DNA of 64,000 bases, from assembly GCF_010091925.1 (NCBI RefSeq), contig NZ_WVID01000003.1, positions 124,001 to 188,000 of the forward strand, read 5' to 3'. Below the pieces are notes generated by a model. The model saw only the letters and a program-made list of their open reading frames with translations, was not told the DNA's origin and ran no database searches. The stretch is from Nostoc sp. B(2019) (GTDB taxonomy: Bacteria > Cyanobacteriota > Cyanobacteriia > Cyanobacteriales > Nostocaceae). A program made the translations under genes and the position numbers. This document shows, in pieces, positions 25,599-34,822 of the stretch; positions within the stretch are counted from its first letter, which is position 1; the number at the start of each line of letters is the position of its first letter.

Positions 25599-27455
25599 TT
25601 AAAAAGGCAATTTATCTAGTAAACCCAATGACCAGCTAATGAAAAAACCCAGGACGCTGACGACCGCTAGGATAGTCAACATATACCCCTGGGATTGACC
25701 AGAAATGCTGTATTTTAAACCTTGCCCACTGAGAATTGTTGCAAAACCAACCAAGTTTACTAGACCGTCAACCAAGTAGCGATCGCTCCAAGCTGAAATC
25801 TTAGAAAGCAGCGCTACTACACTCACTACAGTCACTCGATAAACGCGGTCAATATAAAAATCATAACCCAATAAATCTTGCACAAATCTCCATGCCAGTA
25901 TCCTAGATCTCGACCAAGCTTTATGCAGATAAACTGTAGCTCCTACAACTACGCCCATTACGGTAGAAGAAAACAACACTAGCACCACATACCAATTAAT
26001 ACTTTCCCAATCGGGTAACAAGTACCATTGCTGTAGCATCAGGGGTAGTAGCAGAGTCACAATCGTGAGAGACACCATTGGTAATGCCATTTGCCAACCG
26101 ACTTCTGGAGTACGGCGGGTTTTCTGTTGCGGTTTCCCCCAAAAGACTAATCTAAATACTCTGGTCAAATTCAATGCTGTCAAGCCATTAACCAGTATCA
26201 AAACCCCAATTACCCAAGGGCTAATATTCACAAAGCCGTCAGCCCATGCTAGCATTGCCCAAAAGCTTCCTAGTGGTAGCAGTGTCACCATTCCCGCTGA
26301 ACCGACAACAAAGGCAGTGGTGGTTGCTGGCATCCGCGACCACAGTCCGCCCATTTCTGTTAAGTCTTGGCTGCTGGTAGTGTATATTACTGACCCTGAA
26401 CTCATGAATAATAGTGCTTTAGCGATCGCATGAGTTAACAACAACATCAGGGCTACACCCCCCTGCTGCAATCCCACTGCTAGAAAGACTAAACCCATAT
26501 ATGCACTAGTTGAATGAGATAGCGATCGCTTAATGTCAATTTGCGCTATGGATACTAGTGTTGCACCAATTGCTGTTACTGTGCCCATCACTACTAAAGC
26601 ATTCAATGCGACTGGCGACAGTACTAAGAGTGGTTGCATTTTATACAGCATATAAGCACCGCCAGCTACCACCAGCGAATTCCGCATTACCGAAGCGGGG
26701 TTGGGCCCTTCCATCGCTTCATCTAACCACAAATGCAGCGGAAATTGAGCACATTTACCCGCGGGCCCCGCAATCAACGCTAACCCCAATAATGTTGATG
26801 TCATTGGGCTTAAGTTAGCTGTTTGCGCCCACTCATATAGATCAGAAAAGTTCAAACTGCCTGCTAAAGTAGAAAGCGTCACCACACCCATCAGCAACAA
26901 CAAATCTCCCACCCGCTTGGTTAAAAACGCATCCCGCGCCGCAGTCACTACTAGCGGTTGAGCATACCAAAATCCTACTAGCAAGTAAGTCGAAAGCGTC
27001 AGAACTTCCAAAAGCGCATAGCTGACAAACAAAGAGTCACTAATTGCTAAGCCACTCAGCGCCGCTTCAAAAAACCCGAACAGCGCAAAAAAACGCGCCA
27101 ACGACCAGTCCTTTTCCATATAACCCAGGGCATAAACTTGCGCTAACAGGCTTAACCCCGTAATTAAAACAGTTGCTCCAATACTGACTGGCGAGAGTTC
27201 CAAGGAAAAGGATAAATCTAAGTCCGCCGCTTTAAACCAGCTAATAAGTACATTTTCTGGTTCTCTGTCCCAGATATTTATAAATACCAACAGGCTATGA
27301 GCAAAAGCCAAAAGGGTCGTCAACAAGTTGAAATATACCGCAGGTCTTGGCCCTGTACGCTGAATTATCCCCATTCCCCACGGCAATGTTAAAAGTGCGC
27401 CTATCAAGCTATAAAAAGGCACCCACCAACTTGTTAAGAAGAGAAATTGATTCAT
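25599..27455 (-). CDS. ndhF: NDH-1 subunit 5 (NdhF, probably NdhF4)
   Basis: The 618-residue NuoL-type subunit has about 16 membrane spans and family marks such as SYALLEVLTLSTYLLVGFWY, KRVGDLLLLMGVVTL, AQFPLHLWLDEAMEGPNPAS and LTHAIAKALLFMSSGSVIY. It pumps protons and, with NdhD and the Cup protein, drives CO2 hydration. AAAGGA lies 8 bases before the ATG at 27455. The gene order ndhF-ndhD-cupB and divergence from ccmK is the arrangement I recall for the ndhF4 cluster in other filamentous cyanobacteria. Confidence 0.92.
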   Translation of the reverse strand: MNQFLFLTSWWVPFYSLIGALLTLPWGMGIIQRTGPRPAVYFNLLTTLLAFAHSLLVFINIWDREPENVLISWFKAADLDLSFSLELSPVSIGATVLITGLSLLAQVYALGYMEKDWSLARFFALFGFFEAALSGLAISDSLFVSYALLEVLTLSTYLLVGFWYAQPLVVTAARDAFLTKRVGDLLLLMGVVTLSTLAGSLNFSDLYEWAQTANLSPMTSTLLGLALIAGPAGKCAQFPLHLWLDEAMEGPNPASVMRNSLVVAGGAYMLYKMQPLLVLSPVALNALVVMGTVTAIGATLVSIAQIDIKRSLSHSTSAYMGLVFLAVGLQQGGVALMLLLTHAIAKALLFMSSGSVIYTTSSQDLTEMGGLWSRMPATTTAFVVGSAGMVTLLPLGSFWAMLAWADGFVNISPWVIGVLILVNGLTALNLTRVFRLVFWGKPQQKTRRTPEVGWQMALPMVSLTIVTLLLPLMLQQWYLLPDWESINWYVVLVLFSSTVMGVVVGATVYLHKAWSRSRILAWRFVQDLLGYDFYIDRVYRVTVVSVVALLSKISAWSDRYLVDGLVNLVGFATILSGQGLKYSISGQSQGYMLTILAVVSVLGFFISWSLGLLDKLPF

Positions 27456-28111
27456 TTAAATTTCCTTTAACGACTCAGTTTTGGTTTTTTTAAAACAGAT
27501 TTTAAAGCACCTTTTACTAAAAAAAATAACTTGATCAAAATCCATGTTTTATTAACTATTTTTAACCTAAAATTAACTGAGTATTTTTACTTTAACTTAC
27601 CCTATTAAGGTTTAATTAAATATGAATTTACATATTAAAAAGCATTTCACTTTGTTACATCACCTCCGTTTGTAAATTTATATTTCTACTTCTAGCAGAG
27701 AGCTTTATACGATATATTTGAAAAAATTATATATTTTTCACGAAGTCCTTGTTAAAACTGGAAAATTGAGGAAAGACAGAGAGAGTATGATACACAGCCC
27801 TTAAGCGTCCTTCGACAGACAGGATTAGTCTTGGTTATGAATGTCGTTTTGTAAATGTAATAAAAAAATTATAAAGCATAAGCGACTGCTCTAGGAATTG
27901 TTGAACTCCGATTAAGCAGAACCCCGCTATAAATTTTTGTTAAGTTTTTTAAAACTTTTTTATTATAAACTATTATACTGGTTTATATTGCCAAGAACGC
28001 CAAGCTTTCCTATGCTTAAATTTGGAAGCATTTTTGTAGCTTAAGATGAGCTTCCTCGTCACAATTTTCAAACCACGGTTCTGATTGGATTAATTTTGTA
28101 GGAGTTCTGCG
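27456..28111. promoter_or_regulatory. Divergent control region between ndhF and ccmK
   Basis: The 656-base, AT-rich, gene-free region must hold the promoters of both the ndhF-ndhD-cupB unit and the ccm operon. A palindrome AAGTTTTTTAAAACTT lies at 27942-27957, followed by an A/T-rich stretch with TATACT-like boxes near 27975. I could not define LysR (T-N11-A) sites with confidence. TGTAGGAG at 28099-28106 is the Shine-Dalgarno of the first ccmK. Confidence 0.6.
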
Positions 28112-28420
28112 ATGCCAATTGCAGTTGGAATGATTGAAACTAAGGGCTTTCCGGCAGTAGTGGAAGCTGCTGATGCGATGGTGAAAGCCGCACGTGTAAC
28201 TTTGGTAGGGTACGAAAAAATTGGTAGCGCTCGCGTCACCGTGATTGTTCGGGGAGATGTATCTGAAGTGCAAGCCTCAGTTGCGGCTGGGGTTGAAGCG
28301 GCAAGAAGAGTAAATGGTGGTGAAGTGTTATCCACTCACATCATTGCCCGTCCCCACGAGAACCTGGAATACGTCTTGCCGATTCGTTACACGGAAGCTG
28401 TGGAACAGTTCCGTACTTAA
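28112..28420 (+). CDS. ccmK: Carboxysome shell hexamer protein CcmK (copy 1)
   Basis: A 102-residue single BMC-domain protein: [20 protein letters not shown], then [20 protein letters not shown] with the central-pore loop KIGS. It forms hexagonal tiles of the beta-carboxysome shell, letting bicarbonate and RuBP pass. It is the first gene of ccmK-K-L-M-N-O and is followed after 94 bases by its paralog. Which one corresponds to CcmK1 or CcmK2 I do not decide; the two differ mainly at the C-terminus, this copy ending TEAVEQFRT. Confidence 0.96.
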   Translation: MPIAVGMIETKGFPAVVEAADAMVKAARVTLVGYEKIGSARVTVIVRGDVSEVQASVAAGVEAARRVNGGEVLSTHIIARPHENLEYVLPIRYTEAVEQFRT

Positions 28421-28514
28421 AAACTGGTTAAACAAAGTAATTAATACTCTCTGCCTTGTTGAGTGAGAATTACTTTTTTCCAGGTCTAAAAACTTTAATA
28501 AAGGATTACAACTA

Positions 28515-28859
28515 ATGTCAATCGCAGTGGGAATGGTTGAAACGCTAGGCTTTCCAGCGGTAGTGGAAGCTGCTGATGCGATGGTAAAAGCGGCCCGCGT
28601 TACCCTGGTAGGGTACGAAAAAATCGGTAGCGGTCGGGTTACAGTGATCGTCAGAGGGGATGTTTCGGAAGTACAAGCTTCAGTAGGAGCTGGAGTTGAA
28701 TCAGTGAAGCGAGTCAACGGTGGACAAGTGCTATCTACCCACATCATTGCTCGTCCTCACGAAAACTTAGAATACGTCTTGCCAATTCGTTATACCGAAG
28801 ATGTAGAGCAGTTCCGTGAAAACGTCAACGCAATTCGTCCTTTCGGCAGAAGACCGTAA
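28515..28859 (+). CDS. ccmK: Carboxysome shell hexamer protein CcmK (copy 2)
   Basis: A 114-residue BMC protein nearly identical to the preceding copy in the core (SRV-like pore loop [20 protein letters not shown]) but with a C-terminal extension [13 protein letters not shown]. Tandem CcmK paralogs are the main facets of the beta-carboxysome shell and may form mixed hexamers. AAAGGA lies about 11 bases upstream of the ATG. Only six bases separate its stop from ccmL. Confidence 0.96.
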   Translation: MSIAVGMVETLGFPAVVEAADAMVKAARVTLVGYEKIGSGRVTVIVRGDVSEVQASVGAGVESVKRVNGGQVLSTHIIARPHENLEYVLPIRYTEDVEQFRENVNAIRPFGRRP

Positions 28860-28865
28860 TCTCTA

Positions 28866-29168
28866 ATGCAAGTTGCTAAAGTTCGTGGCACAGTAGTTAG
28901 CACGCAAAAAGATCCAAGTCTTAGAGGCGTCAAGCTACTGTTGTTGCAATTAGTAGATGAAGATGGAAACATCCTGCCAGAATATGAGGTAGCAGCCGAT
29001 ACTGTTGGTGCAGGGGTTGATGAGTGGGTGCTTGTCAGTCGTGGCAGTGCCGCTCGTCAGGTTCTTGGTAATGAACAACGTCCATTAGATGCAGTGGTGG
29101 TGGCGATAATAGATACTATTCACGTTGAAGATCGCCTGATTTACAGCAAAAAAGACCAGTATAGATAA
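28866..29168 (+). CDS. ccmL: Carboxysome vertex protein CcmL
   Basis: A 100-residue CcmL/EutN-family protein that forms pentamers at the vertices of the carboxysome. Diagnostic segments are MQVAKVRGTVVSTQKDPSLR, GVKLLLLQLVDEDG, ADTVGAGVDEWVLVSRGSAA and DAVVVAIIDTI. It follows the second ccmK by six bases and so is cotranscribed. A 440-base repeat-filled gap then precedes ccmM. Confidence 0.96.
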   Translation: MQVAKVRGTVVSTQKDPSLRGVKLLLLQLVDEDGNILPEYEVAADTVGAGVDEWVLVSRGSAARQVLGNEQRPLDAVVVAIIDTIHVEDRLIYSKKDQYR

Positions 29169-29590
29169 ATGTCATTAGTCATTAGTCATTGGTGAGCTAG
29201 TGCGGTGAGTCCAGCATTACGGCGAGAAGTCTGAGCGGCAAAGCCAGCCGTTCAGAATTTTTAAACAAGGTTAGCCCGCCTTAGCTGAGTCAGCGCGGTC
29301 TTCTCTACGGGAGGCTGTGCCAAGGAAGGGGGTTTCCACGCCACTCGCTAAGAAAGCGGGAACGCTGAGAGTGAACAAGTCGGGGAACCCGGCGCCAGTC
29401 GCTACAACGGATAGCGCAGCGTAAAGCCTTCTCTTCTCTACGAGAGGCTTAGCCAATGCCAAAGGTGAACGAGCGTCGGAAACCTCCGCAACGCGGTGGC
29501 TCCCCGTGAGCGAGTGACGTTAGGAGCGTAACCTACAAGTTATTAGCTAAAGACAAATGACAAATGACAATTGACGAATGACAAATGACA
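29169..29590. repeat. Repeat-filled gap inside the ccm operon
   Basis: Heptamer-type tandem repeats flank the gap: GTCATTAGTCATTAGTCATT at 29170-29189 and ACAAATGACAATTGACGAATG at about 29562-29582. Between them are dispersed repeats (CTCTACGGGAGGCTGTGCC, GGATAGCGCAGCGTAAAGCC, GACGTTAGGAGCG) related to the block at 5160-5300. There is no gene. The repeats could separate expression of ccmK-K-L from ccmM-N-O. Confidence 0.7.
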
Positions 29591-29608
29591 TACAGGAGGA
29601 ATCTCGCG

Positions 29609-31609
29609 ATGGCAGTCCGCAGCACGGCGGCACCCCCAACCCCGTGGTCAAAGAGTTTAGCTGAAGCCCAAATCCATGAAACTGCCTTTGTGCATTCATT
29701 CGCCAATCTTATTGGAGATGTACGAATAGGTGCAAATGTAATCGTCGCTCCAGGGACTACGATTAGAGCGGATGAAGGCACACCTTTTTATCTTGGTGAA
29801 AACACTAATGTTCAAGATGGTGTGGTAATTCATGGGTTGGAGCAAGGTCGAGTAATTGGCGATGACCAAAATAAATACTCGGTATGGATTGGTAAAAACA
29901 CTTGCATTACCCACATGGCTCTAATTCACGGGCCAGCTTATGTTGGAGATAATTCCTTCATTGGCTTTCGCTCTACGGTATTTAATGCCAGGGTGGGTGC
30001 AGGTTGCATCGTAATGATGCACGCTTTGATCCAAGACGTAGATATTCCCCCAGGTAAGTATGTACCTTCAGGATCAATAATTACTAACCAGCAGCAAGCT
30101 GACCGCTTGCCTGATGTGCAAGAGCAAGATCAAGAATTTGCCCATCATGTAGTTGGGATTAATCAGGCACTACGAGCTGGTTATCGCTGTGCTGCGGATA
30201 GCAAATGCATAGCACCCATTCGGGATGAAATTGCTAAATCTTATACAAGTAATGGTGTTACTGTCTTAGAGTTGGAAAGGAGTAGTGAAGTGTCGAGCAA
30301 TAGCTTGGGTGCAGAAACCATAGAGCAGGTACGCTATCTGCTAGAGCAAGGGTATAAGATTGGCTCGGAACATGTAGATCAAAGACGGTTCCGCACGGGT
30401 TGTTGGACGAGTTGTAAGCCGATTGAAACCAGATCAATAGGTGAAGCGATCGCTGCATTGGAAACCTGTCTGAGAGACCACAGTGGCGAATATGTTCGTT
30501 TGTTTGGCATTGACCCCAAAGGCAAACGGCGCGTATTAGAAACCATCATCCAACGCCCAGATGGCACGGTGCAAACAACTGCCACCTTTAAAGCTCCTGC
30601 GAATCGTAGCAATGGTAGCTACAACGGTAATGGTAGTGGTAATGGCAATGGCTCAGGCAGTAGCATTGGTACTGAAACCGTAGAGCAAATCCGCCAGCTA
30701 TTAGCAAGTGGTTATAAAATTGGCACAGAACACGTAGATGAGCGGCGATTCCGCACTGGTTCATGGCAAAGTTGTGAGCCAATTAACTCCAGTTCTACAA
30801 ATGAAGTTATTACAGCCTTGGAAGACTGTATAACCAATCATCAAGGCGAGTATGTACGTTTGATTGGCATTGACACCAAAGCCAAACGGCGGGTGTTAGA
30901 AAGCATTATTCAACGACCTAATGATCAAGCTAGCCCTTCCGGTAGCCAGAGTCAAAAATCATTCGCCAGTGCGCCATCTGCAACAGCAACGGCTATGAGT
31001 ACCCGCTTGAGTTCTGAAGTAGTAGAACAACTACGGCAGTTATTGGCTGGTGGGTATAAAATTAGCATTGAACACGTAGACGGGCGGCGGTTCCGTACAG
31101 GTTCTTGGACTAGCAGTGGTCAAATTCAAGCTTCTTCTGAGAGAGAAGCGATCGCAGCACTAGAAGGACACCTCGCCGAATACCAAGGAGAATATGTACG
31201 CTTAATTGGTATTGAACCCAAAGCCAAACGGCGAGTTTTAGAAAGTATTATTCAACGACCTAATGGACAAGCTAGTACCGATAGCCAGAGTCAAAAATCA
31301 TTCGCCAATGTGCCATCTGCAACAGCAACAGCAACAGCTACCAGTACCCGCTTAAATTCTGAAGTAGTAGAACAGTTACGGCAGCTATTGGCTGGTGGGC
31401 ATAAAATTAGCATTGAACACGTAGACGGGCGGCGGTTCCGTACAGGTTCTTGGACTAGCAGTGGTCAAATTCAAGCTTCTTCTGAGAGAGAAGCGATCGC
31501 AGCACTAGAAGGACACCTCGCCGAATACCAAGGAGAATATGTACGCTTAATTGGTATTGACCCTAAAGCCAAGCGCCGAGTATTGGAAACAATTATCCAA
31601 CGTCCATAG
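29609..31609 (+). CDS. ccmM: Carboxysome assembly protein CcmM, four SSU-like repeats
   Basis: CcmM nucleates the beta-carboxysome by linking Rubisco to the shell. The 666-residue protein has an N-terminal gamma-carbonic-anhydrase beta-helix ([51 protein letters not shown], with zinc-type histidines). Four Rubisco-small-subunit-like modules follow, at about 30305-30560, 30674-30915, 31012-31260 and 31357-31605, joined by Ser/Gly/Ala linkers. The first module has a Cys pair (CWTSCKP), the second one Cys, the last two none. AGGAGGA at 29594-29600 supports the ATG at 29609 over one at 29585. Modules 3 and 4 are almost identical. Confidence 0.96.
   Translation: MAVRSTAAPPTPWSKSLAEAQIHETAFVHSFANLIGDVRIGANVIVAPGTTIRADEGTPFYLGENTNVQDGVVIHGLEQGRVIGDDQNKYSVWIGKNTCITHMALIHGPAYVGDNSFIGFRSTVFNARVGAGCIVMMHALIQDVDIPPGKYVPSGSIITNQQQADRLPDVQEQDQEFAHHVVGINQALRAGYRCAADSKCIAPIRDEIAKSYTSNGVTVLELERSSEVSSNSLGAETIEQVRYLLEQGYKIGSEHVDQRRFRTGCWTSCKPIETRSIGEAIAALETCLRDHSGEYVRLFGIDPKGKRRVLETIIQRPDGTVQTTATFKAPANRSNGSYNGNGSGNGNGSGSSIGTETVEQIRQLLASGYKIGTEHVDERRFRTGSWQSCEPINSSSTNEVITALEDCITNHQGEYVRLIGIDTKAKRRVLESIIQRPNDQASPSGSQSQKSFASAPSATATAMSTRLSSEVVEQLRQLLAGGYKISIEHVDGRRFRTGSWTSSGQIQASSEREAIAALEGHLAEYQGEYVRLIGIEPKAKRRVLESIIQRPNGQASTDSQSQKSFANVPSATATATATSTRLNSEVVEQLRQLLAGGHKISIEHVDGRRFRTGSWTSSGQIQASSEREAIAALEGHLAEYQGEYVRLIGIDPKAKRRVLETIIQRP
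30274..30292 (+). promoter_or_regulatory. Internal ribosome binding site and GTG start in ccmM
   Basis: GGAAAGGAG at 30274-30282 is followed, after seven bases, by an in-frame GTG at 30290 (codon 228) that begins [13 protein letters not shown], just before the first SSU-like module. Short CcmM forms made by internal initiation are known in other cyanobacteria. Here the product would be 439 residues containing all four modules and no gamma-carbonic-anhydrase domain. Confidence 0.75.
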
Positions 31610-31762
31610 CAGTATTGGGTTGAAAGTGCTGAGTAATGAGTTTAGACTTTCGAGTTAGAACACTGACGCTAGTATCAAAAGCTAACTTTTCCTTGTGAAG
31701 TAGAATTTACTTAGCATTTCATTACTCACCACTGACAACTCACAATTTTTCCGACTTCCGAG

Positions 31763-32593
31763 GTGATAATTCTCATGTCTGTGCCGCCACTGCGCCTCAG
31801 CGACAAATTTGATTCTTATGTTAGTGGCGAGGTGACTATTCATCCAAGCGCGGTATTGGCACCTGGAGTAATACTCCAAGCAGCTACAAACAGCAAGATT
31901 ATCATCGGCCCAGGGGTCTGTATTGGCATGGGATCAATTCTCCATGTCCATGAAGGAATCCTAGAGGTAGAAGCAGGAGCAAACCTAGGAGCCGGTTTTT
32001 TGATGGTTGGCAAGGGCAACATTGGAGCAAATGCTTGCATTGGTTCAGCGACAACAATTTTCAATTATTCAGTTGAACCTGGACAAGTAATTGCACCTGG
32101 TTCAATTTTGGGAGATACCAGTCGCCAGATTAGTGAAATAAAACAACCAGAATCATCAACAACCAACCCCGCTTCTACAAGTGCAGCACCACCAAAGGAA
32201 AAGGATAATAGCTTAGGAAAAGGCGAGGATACAGTAGTTTCCTCAACTAACCTCTCAGCGTCGGCTTTTGTGGATTTCAAACACAAGTCGATTTCTTTTT
32301 TTAAATCTTCCGTTACTCCTCAAAGTCAGTCTCCTCCCATGGAGGAACCTAATAATGGTACAGACTCTACCCTACGCTCATCCGCTCAAGCGTCTACACC
32401 CCTCAGCGAGAACTCTGAGCAACTTTCGCCAACTAAAAGTTCAGTGACTAACGATTCAGAACCCAGTCAGCCAGCCACAGAATCTCCTGAAAGTTTCGGG
32501 ACTCAAATTTATGGGCAAGGGAGTATACAAAGACTGTTGACCACATTGTTTCCCCATAGACAATCCTTGAGTGACTCAAACTCTGACGATTAG
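31763..32593 (+). CDS. ccmN: Carboxysome assembly protein CcmN
   Basis: CcmN bridges CcmM and the shell. The 276-residue protein has an N-terminal hexapeptide beta-helix (VTIHPSAVLAPGVILQAATN, GPGVCIGMGSILHVHEGILE), a long Ser/Pro/Thr-rich disordered linker, and a C-terminal amphipathic helix YGQGSIQRLLTTLFPHRQ. That last piece is the encapsulation peptide that binds CcmK. AGGTGA lies about 10 bases upstream of the ATG (31763). The linker is longer than in many CcmN proteins. Confidence 0.93.
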   Translation: MIILMSVPPLRLSDKFDSYVSGEVTIHPSAVLAPGVILQAATNSKIIIGPGVCIGMGSILHVHEGILEVEAGANLGAGFLMVGKGNIGANACIGSATTIFNYSVEPGQVIAPGSILGDTSRQISEIKQPESSTTNPASTSAAPPKEKDNSLGKGEDTVVSSTNLSASAFVDFKHKSISFFKSSVTPQSQSPPMEEPNNGTDSTLRSSAQASTPLSENSEQLSPTKSSVTNDSEPSQPATESPESFGTQIYGQGSIQRLLTTLFPHRQSLSDSNSDD

Positions 32594-32646
32594 TCAGAGT
32601 AAGTGTTAATTGTAAGTTGTCAGCCTTTTCCGTATCTTGAATTCAC

Positions 32647-33435
32647 ATGGAAACATCTAATCAACGGTTTATGAACCCCACCCAGGCAGCGCATAGTCAC
32701 GAAACCTTCGAGGACACTGCTTTGGGTTTAGTTTCTACCCAAAGTTTTCCAGCGATAGTTGGCACAGCGGACATGATGCTGAAATCAGCTGGAGTTCACT
32801 TAGTTGGATATGAAAAAATAGGTGGCGGACATTGTACTGCGATCGTCCGGGGTGGGATTGCTGACGTTCGGCTTGCCGTAGAATCTGGTGTTCAAACTGC
32901 CGAACAGTTTGGCCAGTTAGTCTCTAGCTTGGTGATTCCCCGACCCTATCCTAACTTAGAGGTAGTTCTGCCAATTACCAACCGTCTCACTCAATTAATG
33001 CGAGAGGGTAATTACAGCCGTCTGAGTCATCAAGCAATCGGTTTGGTAGAAACGCGGGGATTTCCGGCGATGGTAGGCGCATGTGATGCCATGCTCAAAG
33101 CTGCTGATGTCCATTTGGCGGCGTATGAAAAAATCGGTGCGGGTTTGTGTACAGCCATTATTCGTGGTTCCGTAGCAAATGTTGCAGTAGCAGTAGAAGC
33201 AGGGATGTACGAGGCAGAACGCATTGGGGAGTTGAATGCGGTGATGGTAATTCCTCGACCACTGGATGAAATGGAGCAAACCTTGCCACTGGCAAGTTGT
33301 TGGATAGAAGAACGTCAACCGTTAAAGTTGCCCATCAATATTAAAGAACAAGTTGGCGAAAGAGAGATGGTAGGTTTGCCAGATTTAGCTCAGCTACCTG
33401 CAAAAATTCAAGAAGAATTATGGAATGATGAATGA
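32647..33435 (+). CDS. ccmO: Carboxysome shell protein CcmO (tandem BMC)
   Basis: The 262-residue protein contains two BMC domains, at about residues 25-110 (ALGLVSTQSFPAIVGTADMM, YEKIGGGHCTAIVRGG) and 127-215 (AIGLVETRGFPAMVGACDAM, YEKIGAGLCTAIIRGS). It forms pseudohexamers in the shell; loss of CcmO blocks carboxysome closure in model species. It is 53 bases after ccmN and ends the ccm operon. A short GAATGAT/GAATTATGAATC repeat tract follows the stop. Confidence 0.95.
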   Translation: METSNQRFMNPTQAAHSHETFEDTALGLVSTQSFPAIVGTADMMLKSAGVHLVGYEKIGGGHCTAIVRGGIADVRLAVESGVQTAEQFGQLVSSLVIPRPYPNLEVVLPITNRLTQLMREGNYSRLSHQAIGLVETRGFPAMVGACDAMLKAADVHLAAYEKIGAGLCTAIIRGSVANVAVAVEAGMYEAERIGELNAVMVIPRPLDEMEQTLPLASCWIEERQPLKLPINIKEQVGEREMVGLPDLAQLPAKIQEELWNDE

Positions 33436-33702
33436 TGAATTATGAATCATGAATTGTAAGCAATCCTCATTCAATATTCAACATTCATCTTTAACTGGAA
33501 GGCATCTTACGCTTTGCTTGTTGTTCTGATAATAACTTCTCCAGTCCATAAGTCAAATACCTTTCTTTTAATAGCATTAATAGATTTTTATCTATACAAA
33601 GACTCGTAACTTCGTATGAGCAACGCTGTATCAATTGCAAGTGTTCAGTAATACTAGTTTTATATCTACAAATTGCTATTAGCTATTAGAGGAGAATCTC
33701 TC

Positions 33703-34644
33703 TTGAACCAAGCGACGCTGCACCAGTTGAAGGTGTTCGAGGCGGCGGCACGGCACAGTAGCTTTACTCGTGCAGCTGAGGAATTGTTTCTCACCCAACC
33801 TACCGTCTCCATGCAGATCAAGCAACTTACGAAATCGGTAGGGTTGCCACTATTTGAGCAAGTGGGGAAACGCTTGTATTTGACTGAGGCAGGACGAGAA
33901 TTATTTGCTACTTGTCGGCAGATTTTTGATACCATAGCCCAGTTTGAAATGAAAGTGGCTGATTTAAAAGGGCTAAAACAGGGACAATTACGCTTAGCTG
34001 TGATTACGACAGCAAAGTATTTTATACCGCGTTTGTTAGGGCCATTTTGCCAACTTTACCCAGGTATTGATATCTCGCTGCAAGTAACTAACCACGAACG
34101 AATTTTAGAAAGGATGAGTAGTAATTTGGACGACTTGTATATTATGAGTCAAGTTCCAGAAAATTTAGATGTGAATTTTGAGCCATTTTTAGAAAATCCT
34201 TTGGTGGTTTTTGCACCAAATAATCATCCACTGGCTAAGGAAAAAAACATTCCCATACAACGTCTATCCAATGAACCTTTTATTATGCGGGAACCTGGCT
34301 CAGGAACCCGGCGTGCTGTCCAAAACCTCTTTGATGAACATGGGATAACAGTAAAAGTTAAGTTGGAATTGGGAAGTAACGAAGCAATTAAACAAGCGAT
34401 CGCAGGTGGTTTAGGAATATCCGTTTTATCTCGCCATACTTTAATGCCAGATACGGCAGAGTTATGCATTTTGGATGTACAATACTTTCCCATTAAGCGA
34501 GATTGGTTCATGGTTTACCCAGGTGGTAAACAGTTATCTATCGTCGCTCGTGCCTATTATGAGTATCTACTAGATGCAGCAAAGAAAATTGTAGCGTTAA
34601 ACACTACTGTTACTAGTGATGTGGTGGAGCAAACTCACGCATGA
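33703..34644 (+). CDS. LysR-family regulator, CbbR group (NdhR/CcmR or CmpR type)
   Basis: The 313-residue protein has an N-terminal winged HTH (LHQLKVFEAAARHSSFTRAA then EELFLTQPTVSMQIKQL) and a substrate-binding effector domain. This N-terminus is typical of the cyanobacterial CbbR group that controls carbon-uptake genes using 2-oxoglutarate, 2-phosphoglycolate or RuBP as signals. The start is a TTG at 33703: AGAGGAGAA at 33688-33696 lies six bases before it, whereas the more distant in-frame TTG at 33673 lacks a site. Its position directly after ccmO suggests that it regulates the surrounding carbon genes. Which paralog it is cannot be settled by eye. Confidence 0.87.
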   Translation: MNQATLHQLKVFEAAARHSSFTRAAEELFLTQPTVSMQIKQLTKSVGLPLFEQVGKRLYLTEAGRELFATCRQIFDTIAQFEMKVADLKGLKQGQLRLAVITTAKYFIPRLLGPFCQLYPGIDISLQVTNHERILERMSSNLDDLYIMSQVPENLDVNFEPFLENPLVVFAPNNHPLAKEKNIPIQRLSNEPFIMREPGSGTRRAVQNLFDEHGITVKVKLELGSNEAIKQAIAGGLGISVLSRHTLMPDTAELCILDVQYFPIKRDWFMVYPGGKQLSIVARAYYEYLLDAAKKIVALNTTVTSDVVEQTHA

Positions 34645-34822
34645 ACTAAGGTGATATACATTTAGTTTGCATTAGTCGGGATAGGGGGAGATAAATAAAT
34701 TAAAAATTAAAAATTTCAGATTTTTAATTTTTAATTTTCAATTCCCCGCAGGGGTTGACGGTTAGGCCAGGAAACATTGACAATTAACCAGCAGAACCAT
34801 TAAAAATTGGGAAAAACTGGCA

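Noticed and set aside
28090-28747. Long minus-strand frames across the ccmK genes
   Set aside because: Antisense shadows of the two near-identical ccmK genes.
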